A stretch of 64,000 nucleotides of DNA from assembly GCF_030272615.1 (NCBI RefSeq), contig NC_081415.1, positions 102,466,796 through 102,530,795 on the forward strand. Reading direction: 5' to 3'. Source of the DNA: Cryptomeria japonica. Taxonomy: Eukaryota > Streptophyta > Pinopsida > Cupressales > Cupressaceae. Positions 45,603 through 57,322 of the stretch are shown one piece after another. The position numbers were made by a program, and so were the translations under genes. Numbering within the stretch: position 1 is the first letter of the stretch; every line of letters begins with the position of its first letter. The notes under the pieces are model-generated. The model did not search any database. It was not told the origin of the DNA and saw only the letters and a list, made by a program, of their open reading frames with translations.

Positions 45603-46807
45603 TGTTTGCAATTTGGAGGAATTGATTATGTGTTGCAATGATGTTTGTCATTTATGTCAATGGTAGCTGCTTTGGTTGTTTACCGATATTTGCTTGGTCT
45701 CGATGGGATGATTGGTTTCTGGTTGATAAGATCATGTTGATCTGGTATGCTCAGGTATGCTTTGGTCTATGGAATTGGTTTGGATTGGTTATTCATGTGT
45801 TCTTGATGTGTATCACATTCAATTGGTTCAGGATTTGATGATCCAGAAGCTATCACTTGTTCTAGTAAGCCATTTGGTTACCGGTAAGGGTTTTACCAAC
45901 ATAACTTTGTTGAAGATCTTTTGATGAATCTGATAAGTGGTGTTGGTGCAGCTTCTAGAAGTTTATGTTGATGGTTATCGTGTTCATGTTCCAGTTGTTC
46001 GTGGTGTTTCATTTGGCTTATGGTGACCTATTATAGGTTCGGTGGTTATTCTGCTAGGTTATGGACCAGTTTATGTAATATGTCGGTTGATACTCCTGAT
46101 GCGTTACTGGTTGGATTCATTGATTGTATTATGTTGTTTGGCCTCAAGACGACATATTTTATAATTATGTAATAGGTTTTATTGTCTGGGTGGTTGACCT
46201 AATTGTTTAAGGTCTAGGGTTTGTATATATATATGTATATATATATATATATATGTATGTATGATCTCTTTGTAGATCATGAGATCATGGTATACAAGCG
46301 AATAATGTAATAATCATCCATGTAGAGGTTTTGGTTGATCATAGGTGATCGAATTGGGTTTGTGGAAGAGGTTTAAGGCCTATGATATTGAGCTTAACTG
46401 AAACTATACTCAAGCATGGGAGATGCTATACTTGCAGTTCAATCTTCATTCTGGATTGTTGTCCAATGTTTTCTGTAGTCAATGAGACTCCTTTTGTGAT
46501 GAGAAATGTGCTCTAGGCTATTGTCCTTCCTACATGTGCAGGCCCCTTATTATAATATTTATTCATCTGATCAATGGATAGATATTGTGGGTTCCAATCC
46601 CACCCTGTTTTTTTCTCTTTAAGGTTTTCCACGTATAAATATTTGGTGTTATGGTGTTCATCTTTGTGGTTGCATTGTTGCTTATTATTATATTCTTTTA
46701 TTTTTACCGATTACTGAGTTGTTGTATTAATAAGGTTAAAATTATCCATTTTGGTAGAACAGTGATTCACCACCTCCCCCCCCTCTTAGTGTTCTTGAAT
46801 TCCAATA
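45603..46807 (+). repeat. Copia-B 5' LTR
   Basis: Starts TGTTTGCAATTTGGAGG and ends TTCTTGAATTCCAATA (the 3' LTR ends CCAACA). Length about 1.2 kb. A TA-rich microsatellite near 46222-46262 is longer here than in the 3' copy. The two LTRs show many substitutions, so this insertion is clearly older than Tat-B. Confidence 0.88.
46222..46262. repeat. TA-rich microsatellite in the Copia-B 5' LTR
   Basis: An interrupted (TA)n run with two TGTA breaks. It is shorter in the 3' LTR (near 50309), as expected for repeat slippage after insertion. Confidence 0.85.
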
Positions 46808-46809
46808 AT

Positions 46810-46821
46810 TGTTATCAGAGC
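46810..46821 (+). other. Copia-B primer binding site
   Basis: TGTTATCAGAGC follows the 5' LTR by two bases. It differs at one position from the initiator tRNA-Met complement TGGTATCAGAGC. Confidence 0.85.
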
Positions 46822-46850
46822 TTGGTGCCTCTAAGTAAGTCTAACAGTTT

Positions 46851-47462
46851 GAGGAAGATCTTGAATCCAGAATCCATGGAAATGAGTATGGAGAAACAAC
46901 TTGACGTAGCACTTGAAGATTATGATGTTGAAGGGATGAAGAACTTGAAGTTACAAGATGAATTAAATTCTACAAAGGAATTCATTTGTATCTTACAGGA
47001 GAGGTTGTATCTGTTCAAGCTAGGAGGAAGGAACTTCTGCAAAATCAGGATAATGAAGAGAAAGATGCCCTTAAAGAACAATGTCAGAAGCTGAGTCAAG
47101 AGAATATTGTCATGAAGAATGAAATGAAAGCCCCAACTATGAGGATGTCAAAGGGGATTGAAGACCAGAGGAAGAATGAAGAAAATATTGCTATATCTTT
47201 GAAAGACATATTTGAGGAATGCATTAGGTTGGCGCATGAGAATGATGTGTTGAGAACTGAATTGATGCAATTACATAACAATGAGCAAGAACTAGAAAGA
47301 ATGGTAATAGTCCTAAGAGGAGATCTGGATGTTGCAAATGAAAACAAAGATAAGTTCAAGGTTAGTTTTGCTAAGCTTGAAGAATTATTGAAGGATCAAA
47401 GGGACAATGGAGACACTAGAGGTCTTGGATTTGAGCATGGAGAAAGCTATGGTACTGCAAAT
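46851..47462 (+). pseudogene. Copia-B gag remnant, coiled-coil part
   Basis: The reading begins around NSLRKILNPESMEMSMEKQL and changes frame near 47000. It continues as a long charged helix (NEEKDALKEQCQKLSQEN, HENDVLRTELMQLHNNEQEL, FAKLEELLKDQRDNGD) up to a TAG at 47463. The usual N-terminal Gag domain of copia elements is missing; the coiled coil comes within about 60 bases of the LTR, so a deletion is likely. The helix leads into the zinc knuckles in the same frame. Confidence 0.65.
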
Positions 47463-48048
47463 TAGGATAACACATCCGGTCAGAAGGTCAACCGGAATCA
47501 AAGGTCACTGGTAAGACAACCCAATGCACATAAATTTAATGGTAGATGCTTTGTTTGTAATAAATTTGGTCATATGGCAAGACATTGTAGAAATAGAGCA
47601 AATCAAAATAATAATGCAGTTCCCAGTCAATGTTCAAATTGTAAGAAGTATGGTCATAGGACAAAGGATTGTAGAATGAATGTGAAATGTCATGCATGTA
47701 GAAAGTTTGGACATATGGCTAATCAATGCAAGTCAAGTAATGGTCAAGGTTATAGTAAATAAATTCAGAATAACAATGTCACTTGTTATGCATGCAACAA
47801 AGTAGGACATATTGCTAAATTTTGCAAAAGCAAGAACCTACCGATAGGAAGTGATGAATCTAATGAGAAGGGAAAGCATAAGGTTGATGACATTCAGAAG
47901 GAGCATGAGAAGAAGCTAGTTATGAAGTCTAAGGCTCAACTAACAAAATCAATTACCCCAAATGTTCATTTGGCTAAAGGATATACCCTAGTTACTCAAC
48001 CGGTAGAGCAGAATGTTCCTGCACCGGCAGGAAACTCATCTGGTAACT
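47463..48048 (+). pseudogene. Copia-B Gag nucleocapsid with four zinc knuckles (broken)
   Basis: In the same frame as the coiled coil come four CCHC knuckles: CFVCNKFGHMARHC (47547), CSNCKKYGHRTKDC (47630), CHACRKFGHMANQC (47688) and, after a TAA at 47760, CYACNKVGHIAKFC (47784). These bind nucleic acid in retrotransposon particles. Copia Gag proteins usually have one, sometimes two. A lysine-rich tail (EKGKHKVDDIQKEHEKKL) and a TAA at 48048 follow. All metal ligands are present in each knuckle. Confidence 0.82.
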
Positions 48049-48162
48049 AAGGCATTCGCCTTAGGGGGAGGAAAGTTGATGACAGATCTTGCATTACCCT
48101 TGGTAGTGGTCTGAAAGCCTGTTTCAGATCTTTGGAAGTTAGTTTGAAGGTTAACTGACAAA

Positions 48163-49110
48163 GATTTATTGGATCTTGGATCTAGTTTGGTTTATCGATG
48201 TTATAACAAGAGATTGCAGAGAATTATGGAGAGCACTAATGTCAAGGTAGATGAGCAGAATAGAAGTCAAATAAGAATTTATGAGCAAAAATCGGTAGTG
48301 GAAATGATCATAACTAAACTAGTTACACCTTTATCAAAAAAAAATGTTGAACTAGTTACTCCAGCAGTATCAAAAAATTCAACAGTAACTGAAGATCGGG
48401 GAAGAGGAATAGAAAGTCAGAAGACTCCTAGGTATGTAAGGCTGGATCATTCAGAAGATCAAATAATTGGACAAGAAGAAGGTTGGCAGCTAATGAGGTA
48501 TGCTTAATCTCTTTAATTGTATTGATATCGGTTATTGAAGCTTGTAAGGATGAATGTTAGATGAAAGCTATGGAAGAGGAATTGGATCAGTTAGAAAAGG
48601 ACAATGCATGGGCTTGGATGTTATTGAAACTAGGCTTGATTGGTTTGCAATGGATATTATCAGAAGGAAGGAATTGATTATGTTGAATCCTTTCTCTGGT
48701 AGCTACGATTTTTAGATATTTTCAAGGATTTTCTGGTATGGTTTTTATTTTATGATGACTTTACACCTTGAGTGTGTTCAAATGCGGATTGGGCTAGAGA
48801 TATAGGTAACTAGATAGGCTCATCTGATGAAGATTTCTTTCTTCGAAATAAATTTATTTCATGGATCAACAAGAAACAGTCATGTACTCCTTTATCTACT
48901 ATTGAAGATAAGTATGTTGTTGTTGCTACTATTTGTACACAAGTTCTATGGATGAAGCAAATGTTGAAGGATATAAAGTTGGATTGTAATGTATCAGTAG
49001 TTATTTATTGTAATAACTTTGCTTCTATTGACATATGAAAGAATCTGGTATTTCTATCGAGTAAAATTTTCTAAAGGAGTGGGTGGAAGCAAATGAAGTC
49101 AGATTGGTTT
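48163..49110 (+). pseudogene. Copia-B pol scraps
   Basis: The first part (48169-48507) corresponds to the end of the integrase region in Copia-A: YRCYNKRLQRIMESTNVKVD and KTPRYVRLDHSEDQIIG align with 668-930 there. After frame changes, 48785-49060 corresponds to RNase H: NADWARDIGN, FISWINKKQSCTPLST and VLWMKQMLKDIKL. Everything between, including the reverse transcriptase active site, is gone. Confidence 0.75.
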
Positions 49111-49679
49111 GAGGAATCATTTGAGCATTTGAGAGATGGGTTGAGGTTTTCTGCCTCTCCGGTAAAGAGCTGATTGATGTTATTTGGCATCATTCTGGTA
49201 TGCATTATCGAAGCTATCAGTCATTCTGGATTGATGTGTTGGTGCTACTATTCAGAGTGAGTAGTCAGTCATATGGTTCAGAGGATTTATGATTTTTTTC
49301 TTTGATGTTTATTTCAGATTTCTAGCATTGATGTCAAAGGGGGAAAGATATTCATGTGAAAAACTTAAGGAGTTATATACATTAGGGGGAGAGATATTTA
49401 TGTGATAAAAAGACCTTGACAAAGATATCAGTCTAAGGGGGAGATTATTGGCACAAGGAGAAGGAACCAAATTTCAAATTGGTTGTATCTCATTGGGGGA
49501 GTTTAGTTCAGGTCTATGGATGGTTAATTGGTATAGAGATATTTGGTTCAGAACCTCATTGTCATATCATTTTGTGGGAGATTGTTGGTTATCTTCCATT
49601 AGGGGAGACTTGTTTGGCATTTCTTGACACTTGGATGTTTTTCACATCTAGTGTTGCCATCAATGCCAATGGGGGAAAT
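49111..49679 (+). other. Copia-B 3' untranslated part with repeated polypurine-like tracts
   Basis: At least five related tracts occur before the LTR: aagggggaaagatatt (49337), aggggga gagatattt (49384), aagggggagatt (49435), tgggggagttt (49494) and atgggggaaatt (49668-49679). Only the last touches the LTR and should act as the polypurine tract. The pattern repeats what is seen in Copia-A. Confidence 0.7.
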
Positions 49680-50860
49680 TGTTGGCAATTTGGAGGAATT
49701 GATTATGTGTTGCAATTATGATTGTCATTGATGTCAACACTAGCTACTTTGGCTATTTACCGGTATCTGGTTGGTCTCGGTAGGATGATTGGTTTCTGGT
49801 TGATAAGATCATATTGATTCGGTATTCTTTGGTATACTTTGATCTGAGGAATTGGTTTGGATGGGTTATTCATGTGCTCCTTATGTGTATCACATTCAAT
49901 TGGTTTGGGATTAGATGATTGGGAAGCTATCACTTGTTCTAGCAAGCATTTTGGTTACTAATAAAGGTTTTACCGCCATAACTTTGTTGAAGATCTTTTA
50001 ATGAATCCGATAAGTGATGTTGGTACGAATTCTAGAAGGTTATCCAAATGTTGATGGTTATCATGTCCATGTTCTAGTTATTCATGTTGTTTAATTTGGC
50101 TTATGGCGACCTATTATAGGTTTGATGGTTATTCTACTAGGTTATGGACCGATTTATGTAACTTGTGGGTTGATGCTCCTGATGCATTACCAGTTGGATT
50201 CATTGATTGGATTCTGTTGTTTGGCCTTAGGCTGACATGTTTAATAATTATGTAATAGATTTTATTGTCTAGGTGGCCGACCTAATTCTTTAAGGTCTAG
50301 GGTTTGTATATATATGTGTATGATCTCTTTGTAGATCATGAGATCATGGTATGCAAGCAAATAATGTAATAATCATTCATGCAAAGGTTTTGGTCGATCA
50401 TAGGTGATTGAATTGGGTTTGTGGAAGAGGTTTAAGGGCTCCGATATTGAGATTAACTAGGAATGTACTCAAGCATGGGAGATGTTAAACTTGCAGTTCA
50501 ATCTTCATTCTGGATTGTTGTCTGATATTTTATGTAGTTAGCGAGACTCTTTTTGTGACGAGCAGTGTACTCTAGGTTGTTGGCCTTCCTACATATGCAG
50601 GCCCCTTATTGTAATATTTATTCATCTGATCGGTGGATATATATTGTGGGTCTCTAATCCCACTGTGGTTTTTCCTCTTTGAGGTTTTCCACGTAACAAT
50701 ATGTGGTGTTATGGTGTTCATCTTTGTGGTTGCATTGTTGCTTATTGTTATATGTTTTTATGTTTACCGGTTGATGAGTTGTTGTATTAATCAAGTTAAA
50801 ATTCTCCATTCTGGTAGAACTCTGATTCACCCCCCCTCTCAGTGTTCTTGGATTCCAACA
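49680..50860 (+). repeat. Copia-B 3' LTR
   Basis: About 1.18 kb, starting TGTTGGCAATTTGGAGG and ending TTCTTGGATTCCAACA. It is followed by taaag, the target duplication. Confidence 0.9.
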
Positions 50861-50865
50861 TAAAG

Positions 50866-51362
50866 GAGGGTATGGATCAAAATAAATATTTAAAAGAAAA
50901 AGAAATGCTCCATAATTATGAGGATCTAATGATAAAGGGGGAGATTTTTTGGAAACAAAAGTCTAGAGAACACTGGTTAGGAGGAGGTGATAGGAATTCA
51001 CTGTTCTTTCATAACAGTGTGAAACATAGAAGGAATGTCAACATAATTAGCAGGATTAAGGGAGGTAGAGGCACCCTTCTAGAGGATCTAGAAGAGATTG
51101 TAGTTGAAATAGTGAATTATTTTAGGAATATCCTTAATAATTGGGATAGCTCAAATTTAGTGGCCCACTAGGAGTTACTTAGCTTTATACCTAGAGGCAT
51201 TTCAGCAAAGGTTAATAAAAGGCTTAATAGTAGTTTTACATTTGTAGAAATTGAGACAACTTTAAAACAATAACATCTGGATAAAGCACCTGGTCTAGAT
51301 GGATTCACTACACGTTTCTTTAAAAAAATTTGGCATATTATTGGGAAGGAGATGTGGGAAGA
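50866..51362 (+). pseudogene. LINE-B ORF2, middle piece before reverse transcriptase
   Basis: The piece resumes the ORF2 reading cut off at 32796 with MDQNKYLKEKEMLHNYEDLM. It continues through WKQKSREHWLGGGDRNSLFF, a hallmark of plant L1 proteins, and ends with the first RT motif KAPGLDGFTTRFFKKIWHII. Stops lie near 51169 and 51271. It breaks off at 51362, where the 4.2-kb element inserted, and continues at 55572. Confidence 0.85.
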
Positions 51363-54316
51363 TGTAAAGACATAAATCGAGCTAACTTCAATAAAATCTG
51401 AAATACTCTTTATTCTTAAATAAACTCATAAATTAGTTGATAAGTCTCTTTCATTCCATTTTTCCATTCATAGCTTCAATTGATCATTCCATATAGATTG
51501 TAATAAACACAAAATTTTTATAATAGATAACTATTCTTCATTCAATAAATCAATATAAGTAGTTTTTCAATCATACAATACTTACGCATTTCAAGTTGTC
51601 GTAAGTTCAATAACAAAATAATACAAAGTGAAGGGTGAGATGCGTCCGTTGATCTGCAACCCAAGCTATCGCCAATGCAATCTTTAGCATGAAGACGAGC
51701 CTTGAAGCTTACGCTTCCCCGGAATTCTTGGTCAATCAAGAATACCCGACCCTGCATGAATTGCTTAGCAAAAGAATTCGAAAGGCAAGATAGAATTTGG
51801 TGCGTGCCTAGATGATACATGCATTTTCAATTTTCTAATTCTATTAAGAAACAAGCATTCATTATCAATCTAGGATATGGTAGAGAGGATAAAATAAAAG
51901 AATTTCATTATTTCAATGGTTAATTCAATTTGATTACTCGGCTGAGTAAAATGCCATGTACAACAAAAATAGATAGTTGGAAAAGCAACTATACTCTCTA
52001 TAATCCACATTCGGCACCTGTCCTGGAAGGTAACTTTCCACAAACACAAGTCTATCTAGCTTTGTTCACATAAATTCATACAGAAAACAATCTTTCGCCT
52101 TTTAATTCTAGCTTCCTATTTCTTGTAAGATAAAAATACTATGCTAAGAAGACAATCTTTCATTTGAATAGAAATTGATAGAATAAATCTTTTATTACAA
52201 CCAATCCTATCTGACAAGAAACAATCTTTTATGGATAATCAAATATACATCTAAAAGAAGACAATCTTTCCCTTCTATCTTTCAAGCAATTTAAAGACAA
52301 TTAAAAATATTAAGAAGGTGTAACACATGTATGTACCTTACATATAAATTGAATAAAATGAGTACACATTCTTTTATTCAATTATTAAAATGTTTAAATA
52401 GCATAATCATTAACATGCATTCCATTCTTATGGTTTAGAATTCTAAGTTTATCTCGTCTAAACTCTCTCTCTATCTTTCCAAGTGTCGTGGTTCATTTAC
52501 CTCTTTTCTCAAAACATCATATTTAGTTTAAATACTAATATGTGACTTTTCATGATTTAAAACTTAACACACCGACTTCACTAATTTACTATAACGACAA
52601 TCTAATATGATACAAGTTCGTAAAACACTTATCTATAAGGCTTTTCAAATGAGACACTCGATAACCATCATTATTTTTCTTGCAAAATTTGAAAGTGTAA
52701 GTCTTTCCTTGTGATATCAAAATAACTTCATTATTTATAAGTTGTTATCCTATTATTTCATCTTCTTCGTGGTTCAATCTCAAAGTTCCTCTCTCTATCC
52801 TCTTCCTTTATTTAGAGAGGATTGGGTGATCTATGAGAGTTTCACTAAGTTTATCAACAAACTTAAGAAAGTATTTCACTATTGTATCTATATTTACATG
52901 AACGTAATTTTTGAACAATTAACAATGATTCCTTTCACGATTCTATCTCTTCCATTAGTATATTGCATAGGTCTAAAACTAGATCATCTTTTAAAGAATA
53001 TGTAAAGCAACCTATAATGCAATTCCTACTACTCTTTAACATCTTCCATGCATGTTCTTAGTTATTTTATCATATATACCTCATACTACATTTCTCTATA
53101 AGACTATTCAAAAGCGAGTTCAAACAATTTTGTTCTAATCATGGCTTGACTCAATCAAACTTCATTCTAATAAACATTATATAACTTCATGACTCACTTA
53201 CTATCCTTGCATAATGACCAAAGAATTAAGGTAGATCCTACCTCCTTATGCTCTTGTTACTGGCTTGAGGTGATGGATTTGCTTCCCTCTTCACATTTGC
53301 TTTCTCTCTTTCAAGATGGTACACAACCTCTTTGACGCTCTCCATCTGTCGATTCTTCTATTAACTCTATCCTTCCTTTCTATCTTTTATTTCTAATCTT
53401 TACTCTGAAATTTGACTCTATATCTGAGATGATCATGATTGATCTTTTACGATTTGATTGAAAGCTATTCTAAATCTCACTACTTTTCTCTTCTTCATTC
53501 CATTCTCTAATCCTTGGTTGCATATGTTCTCTTTTTCCTCTTCCATCTCCCCCCCTCTCTTCCAACTTAATGGTCTATATATAGTGTTGTTGTCTACCTT
53601 CCTTTCCTACTTTCGGGCTATCTCTCCTAGAGGTGGATTGATTCTAAGTGACACCACTCATGATCTAATTACAACATAACAATCCTAAATGGTTTTGAAC
53701 ACTTATGTGTTCTCCATGCAATGTTATCCATTATCCATTTCATGACACCACACCACTAAGCTGTTAAATTCATAATTATTGGTTATCCGCGTGGCTTTTA
53801 ATTCCAAGACTATGTCCACTTTACTAAAAATGACTTCCCTAAAATATGCAAGTTAACTAATACTAATTTATTTCCACACTTGTCGATCAAGGTGTGAACA
53901 TTGGTGATTTACGTGGGTTGATGAACTACATTCTATTAATTCATGCCACATTAAATAGCAGTGCCAACGTGTGTAAAATGTGGTCGATGTTTTAATTTAG
54001 TAGTAAAGGGAGGAGGTGTGTTGACTCCTAAACTACGCCTGCCTTAATTAATGCAACTACACATAAAACTAGCCAACTACCATATTGGATCTGCTACGTG
54101 GTGATTGGCATAGCTTTATCCATTAAAGTTTCTGCTTGCAACATGGAGTATGTTTCACAAAATAGGGAGGAGGGTGGTCATCGATGTGTATCCTTTTTAA
54201 AACAACTCACCTTAACTTACCTCCCACCGCATTCAACCTACACGTGGAGTTTGAACTTTCTAAAAAGGGAGGAGGGTGGTCGGTGGTAATACCGACCCCT
54301 CCCTTTATTTAAGGGG

Positions 54317-54342
54317 GGTGGTCGATGTTACCATCGACCACC
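54317..54342. repeat. Perfect inverted repeat (hairpin)
   Basis: GGTGGTCGATG, loop TTAC, CATCGACCACC: an 11-bp perfect stem with a 4-base loop. Related words (gggtggtcatcgatg, ggagggtggtcggtgg) occur at 54170-54290 in the same insert. Confidence 0.85.
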
Positions 54343-54517
54343 TTCTTTAATATATATTTTTCTTTAAATTAACCCCACCATTATCACTATTATATTTTAT
54401 TTTATTTTAATTTCATTTTTATTATATTTTAATATATAGTTAATGTTTTTTTTTATTAATATATATATGTATTTAAACATTAATCTTTGTTTAAATAAAT
54501 TCTTTAATAAACCCTTT

Positions 54518-54522
<5 letters not shown>

Positions 54523-54574
<52 letters not shown>
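54523..54574. repeat. (AT)n microsatellite
   Basis: About 26 AT units inside the 4.2-kb insert, in a generally AT-rich zone (54340-54960). Confidence 0.95.
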
Positions 54575-54576
<2 letters not shown>

Positions 54577-55571
54577 GATTTTCATTACATAATTTAATTT
54601 CATAAATACATTATTTTGAATGGTCATGATCATAAAATAAGAAAATAATCACTTAAGCATAATTAAATATTCAATATATATATATATTATGGATTTTTAT
54701 AAAATAGTTTAATTCCTCAAACCTATTTACATATTTGATAATTACACTCTTATCTATAAGTCTGTGATCGAATTATCATTAGAATTCATATACACATGTA
54801 TATAATGCGTATATATTTTTGATCTCAAATGATTACGTATATGTATAAAGAAAAGTCTTGACGAAATCAAATTTCACTATAATTGGATATTGATATATGT
54901 ATATGATTGAATTCTTATATACATATACATTTTATACTATTGACCAATTTACAAAAGTACTTATTAGTACGCTTTTCCATACATTATACATATCTAAACA
55001 AGGACATAAAAACCTAGGGTCGATATTCGTTTTCGAATCATCTACACATTTTATCTCTTTTAACCATAAAGCTTAATATTTCACCATTATTCATGTAACT
55101 TAAATTCAATTCAATTTCCACTCACATCATGCAATCAATGCACATGTATAATTATTTAAATCAATCTACTACTCATTCCAAATTCATCATTTCAATTTGA
55201 ATAAACACTCAATAAGGTCATTTAAATCATCCATCTTTCAAGATGCAAATATAAATCCTAATGTGGTGTGTGAAAGATTCCATCTATCCTAAGGAAATAC
55301 AAGAGCTAAGACAACTCTACCTGAACCATGTTCTCGCCTTCATCATTGTTCACCTGTTCCTGCATTCACTTTGCACTCAATCGCTCATTAGCAATGACGG
55401 TCCCAATTTACAATAAAAATTATTATTGATCATTCAATTGTATATAAATCATATCAGTACATTCGATATCCTTTCTTATTTCATTAACAGTTCTATTTCA
55501 TTTCAATTTCATGTGAAAAATAAACATTATTTTCCTAATTAAATAATTATGGAAAAATAGGGTTCGTGACA

Positions 55572-57322
55572 GAAGCAATAGAATGTATGAGGAACTCAGG
55601 CAAAGTCCTAAAGAAATAAATAATACGTTTATATCACTTATACCCAAAAAGGACAGTGTAGAGGAATTGGATAACTTTCGGCAAATTTTATTATGTAATA
55701 TAGTATACAAGGTATTATCTAAGGCACTAGCCAATAGAGTCAAAAGTATCCTTCCTTCTATTATATCAGAGGAGAAAACGGGCTTTGTCTTTGGTAGATC
55801 TATCCTAGATGGAGTAATAATAGCTCAAGAAACCATCCATACGATTCAACATAACCATAAGTCTAGTATGATAATCAAAATGGATATTAAAAAATCATAT
55901 GATAGAGTAGATTGGAGTTTCTTGTGTAAATGTTTGGAAGCTTTCGGCTTTGATAAGCAATACTTCAACCTAATTTTTAGATGTATTTCTACGCCGAGAT
56001 TTTTTGTCTTGGTAAATGGTTTCCCGGAAGGGTATTTTGAGTCAACTAGAGGGTTGAGACAAGGAGAGCCTATTTCACCATTTATGTTCATCATTATGGT
56101 AGAGGCCTTTGGCAGGTGTATATGTAGAGCTAAATCCATGGGTCGAATCATAGGCATTAAAGTAACAAAAGGGGTTAGCAATGTAACCCACTAGCAATTC
56201 GTCAATGATACAATGCTCTTTGGGGATGGTAATAAACTAGAAGCAAGGGCTTTTAAGAAAATTCTAGATCTATATGCTTCAGCTTCAAGACAAGTCATTA
56301 ATATTAATAAATTAGAGATTTTCTTCTTTAACACAAATCAGCAAAGGGAAGTTGAGCTTTGTCAAATTCTAGGCTTTCAGAGGGGCAAATTCCCTAGTAA
56401 GTACCTTGCTATTCCTTTAGATAAAGGATGTAGGGTTAACAAGCTATGGAACCCAATTGTGGGCGAAATGGAGAAGAAAATGGAATCATGGAAAGGCAAG
56501 TGGCTGCCCAATGCAGGTAGAGCCACAATGCTAAAATTTGTCTTATCAACGGTTCTAACATATCACATGTCTTGTCTACCATTAAGTCAAGGTGATAGAG
56601 ATAAAATAGAAAAGAGAATGAGGAATTTATATTGGCAAGGGGTCACCAAGGATAGGAAATTAGCACTTATCAGTTGGGATAAGATTTGTAGGCCTATAAG
56701 TACAGGAGGTATAGGGCTTAGAAATATGAGTTGGCAGAGTAAAGCTCTTGGGGCAAAATTATTTTGGACTATGTATAGAGATCCGAATAGGAAATGGGTG
56801 ATAATTTTACAACACAAGTATTTGTGTGGAAGTGACCCGTGTAGTATTATTAGATCAGCAAACCCTCCTAGAGCATCTAAGGTTTGGAATTTTATCTTGG
56901 AATGCAGGAAGTTGATCTTGGATAAGTTATCTTGGGATATTGTGGATGATAGTAAAGAGTTATTTTGGAGGGATTCATGGGGCGGATATGCAACCTTAGA
57001 TAGTCTACCCATCTCCCCGAGAGTTAAAGAAGTTTTAGAAAGTACATGGGGTATACACTTAAAAGATTACATTGACTACTATAGTGATGATCCTCCTTTA
57101 TGCTGGAAGTGGAAAGGATTGGACAACATTCCTCTTTCAGAAGGAGAAAAATGGGAGCTAAGAGATGTCCTATCCACCAGGAACATAACCATCAAGAAAG
57201 GGGTGGATAGATTGATTTGGGTAGGATCTAACTCAGGTGAGTATAAAGTCAAAGATGGATATTCAGAGTTGGTTAAGTCTCAGCATTGGGAGAAAACAAC
57301 GTTACCAATACAGTTGTGTTGA
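55572..57322 (+). pseudogene. LINE-B ORF2, reverse transcriptase (broken)
   Basis: The reading continues from the previous piece as AIECMRNSGKVLKEINNTF. RT motifs follow in order: ISLIPKKDSVEELDNFR, FVFGRSILDGVIIAQE, IIKMDIKKSYDRVDW, GLRQGEPISPFMFII and the active box. The box reads FVNDTMLFG where plant LINEs have FADDT, so the first catalytic aspartate of the pair is asparagine. A TAG at about 56192 comes just before it. Downstream are YLAIPLDKGCR, WKGKWLPNAGRATMLKFVL and GGIGLRNMSWQSKALGAKL, typical of the LINE thumb and connection. The open frame ends at 57322. Confidence 0.88.

Larger units (their letters stand above)
45603..50860 (+). mobile_element. Copia-B: internally deleted Ty1/copia element
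   Basis: LTRs at 45603-46807 and 49680-50860, an initiator tRNA-Met type primer site, and the exact target duplication taaag (45598-45602, 50861-50865) define a complete insertion of 5.3 kb. Inside there is a coiled-coil Gag remnant, four zinc knuckles and only scraps of pol: the C-terminal integrase linker and part of RNase H. Protease, the integrase core and nearly all of reverse transcriptase are deleted. It is a non-autonomous derivative related to Copia-A, inserted in LINE-B ORF2. Confidence 0.9.
51363..55571 (-). mobile_element. 4.2-kb LTR-like insert, probably a solo LTR
   Basis: The insert has TGT...ACA ends and splits the LINE-B reading exactly between WE and AIE. The five flanking bases are gaaga on the left and gaagc on the right, a target duplication with one change. 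No credible protein is encoded and I found no internal direct repeat, so a very long solo LTR fits best. Read on the minus strand it starts TGTCACGAACCC, a common LTR start in plants, hence the strand given. A large non-coding element that has lost its LTR repeats is the alternative. Confidence 0.6.

Noticed and set aside
51542-51820. A 92-codon minus-strand frame in the 4.2-kb insert
   Set aside because: No recognisable motif and isolated in non-coding sequence; about the length expected by chance in a window of this size.
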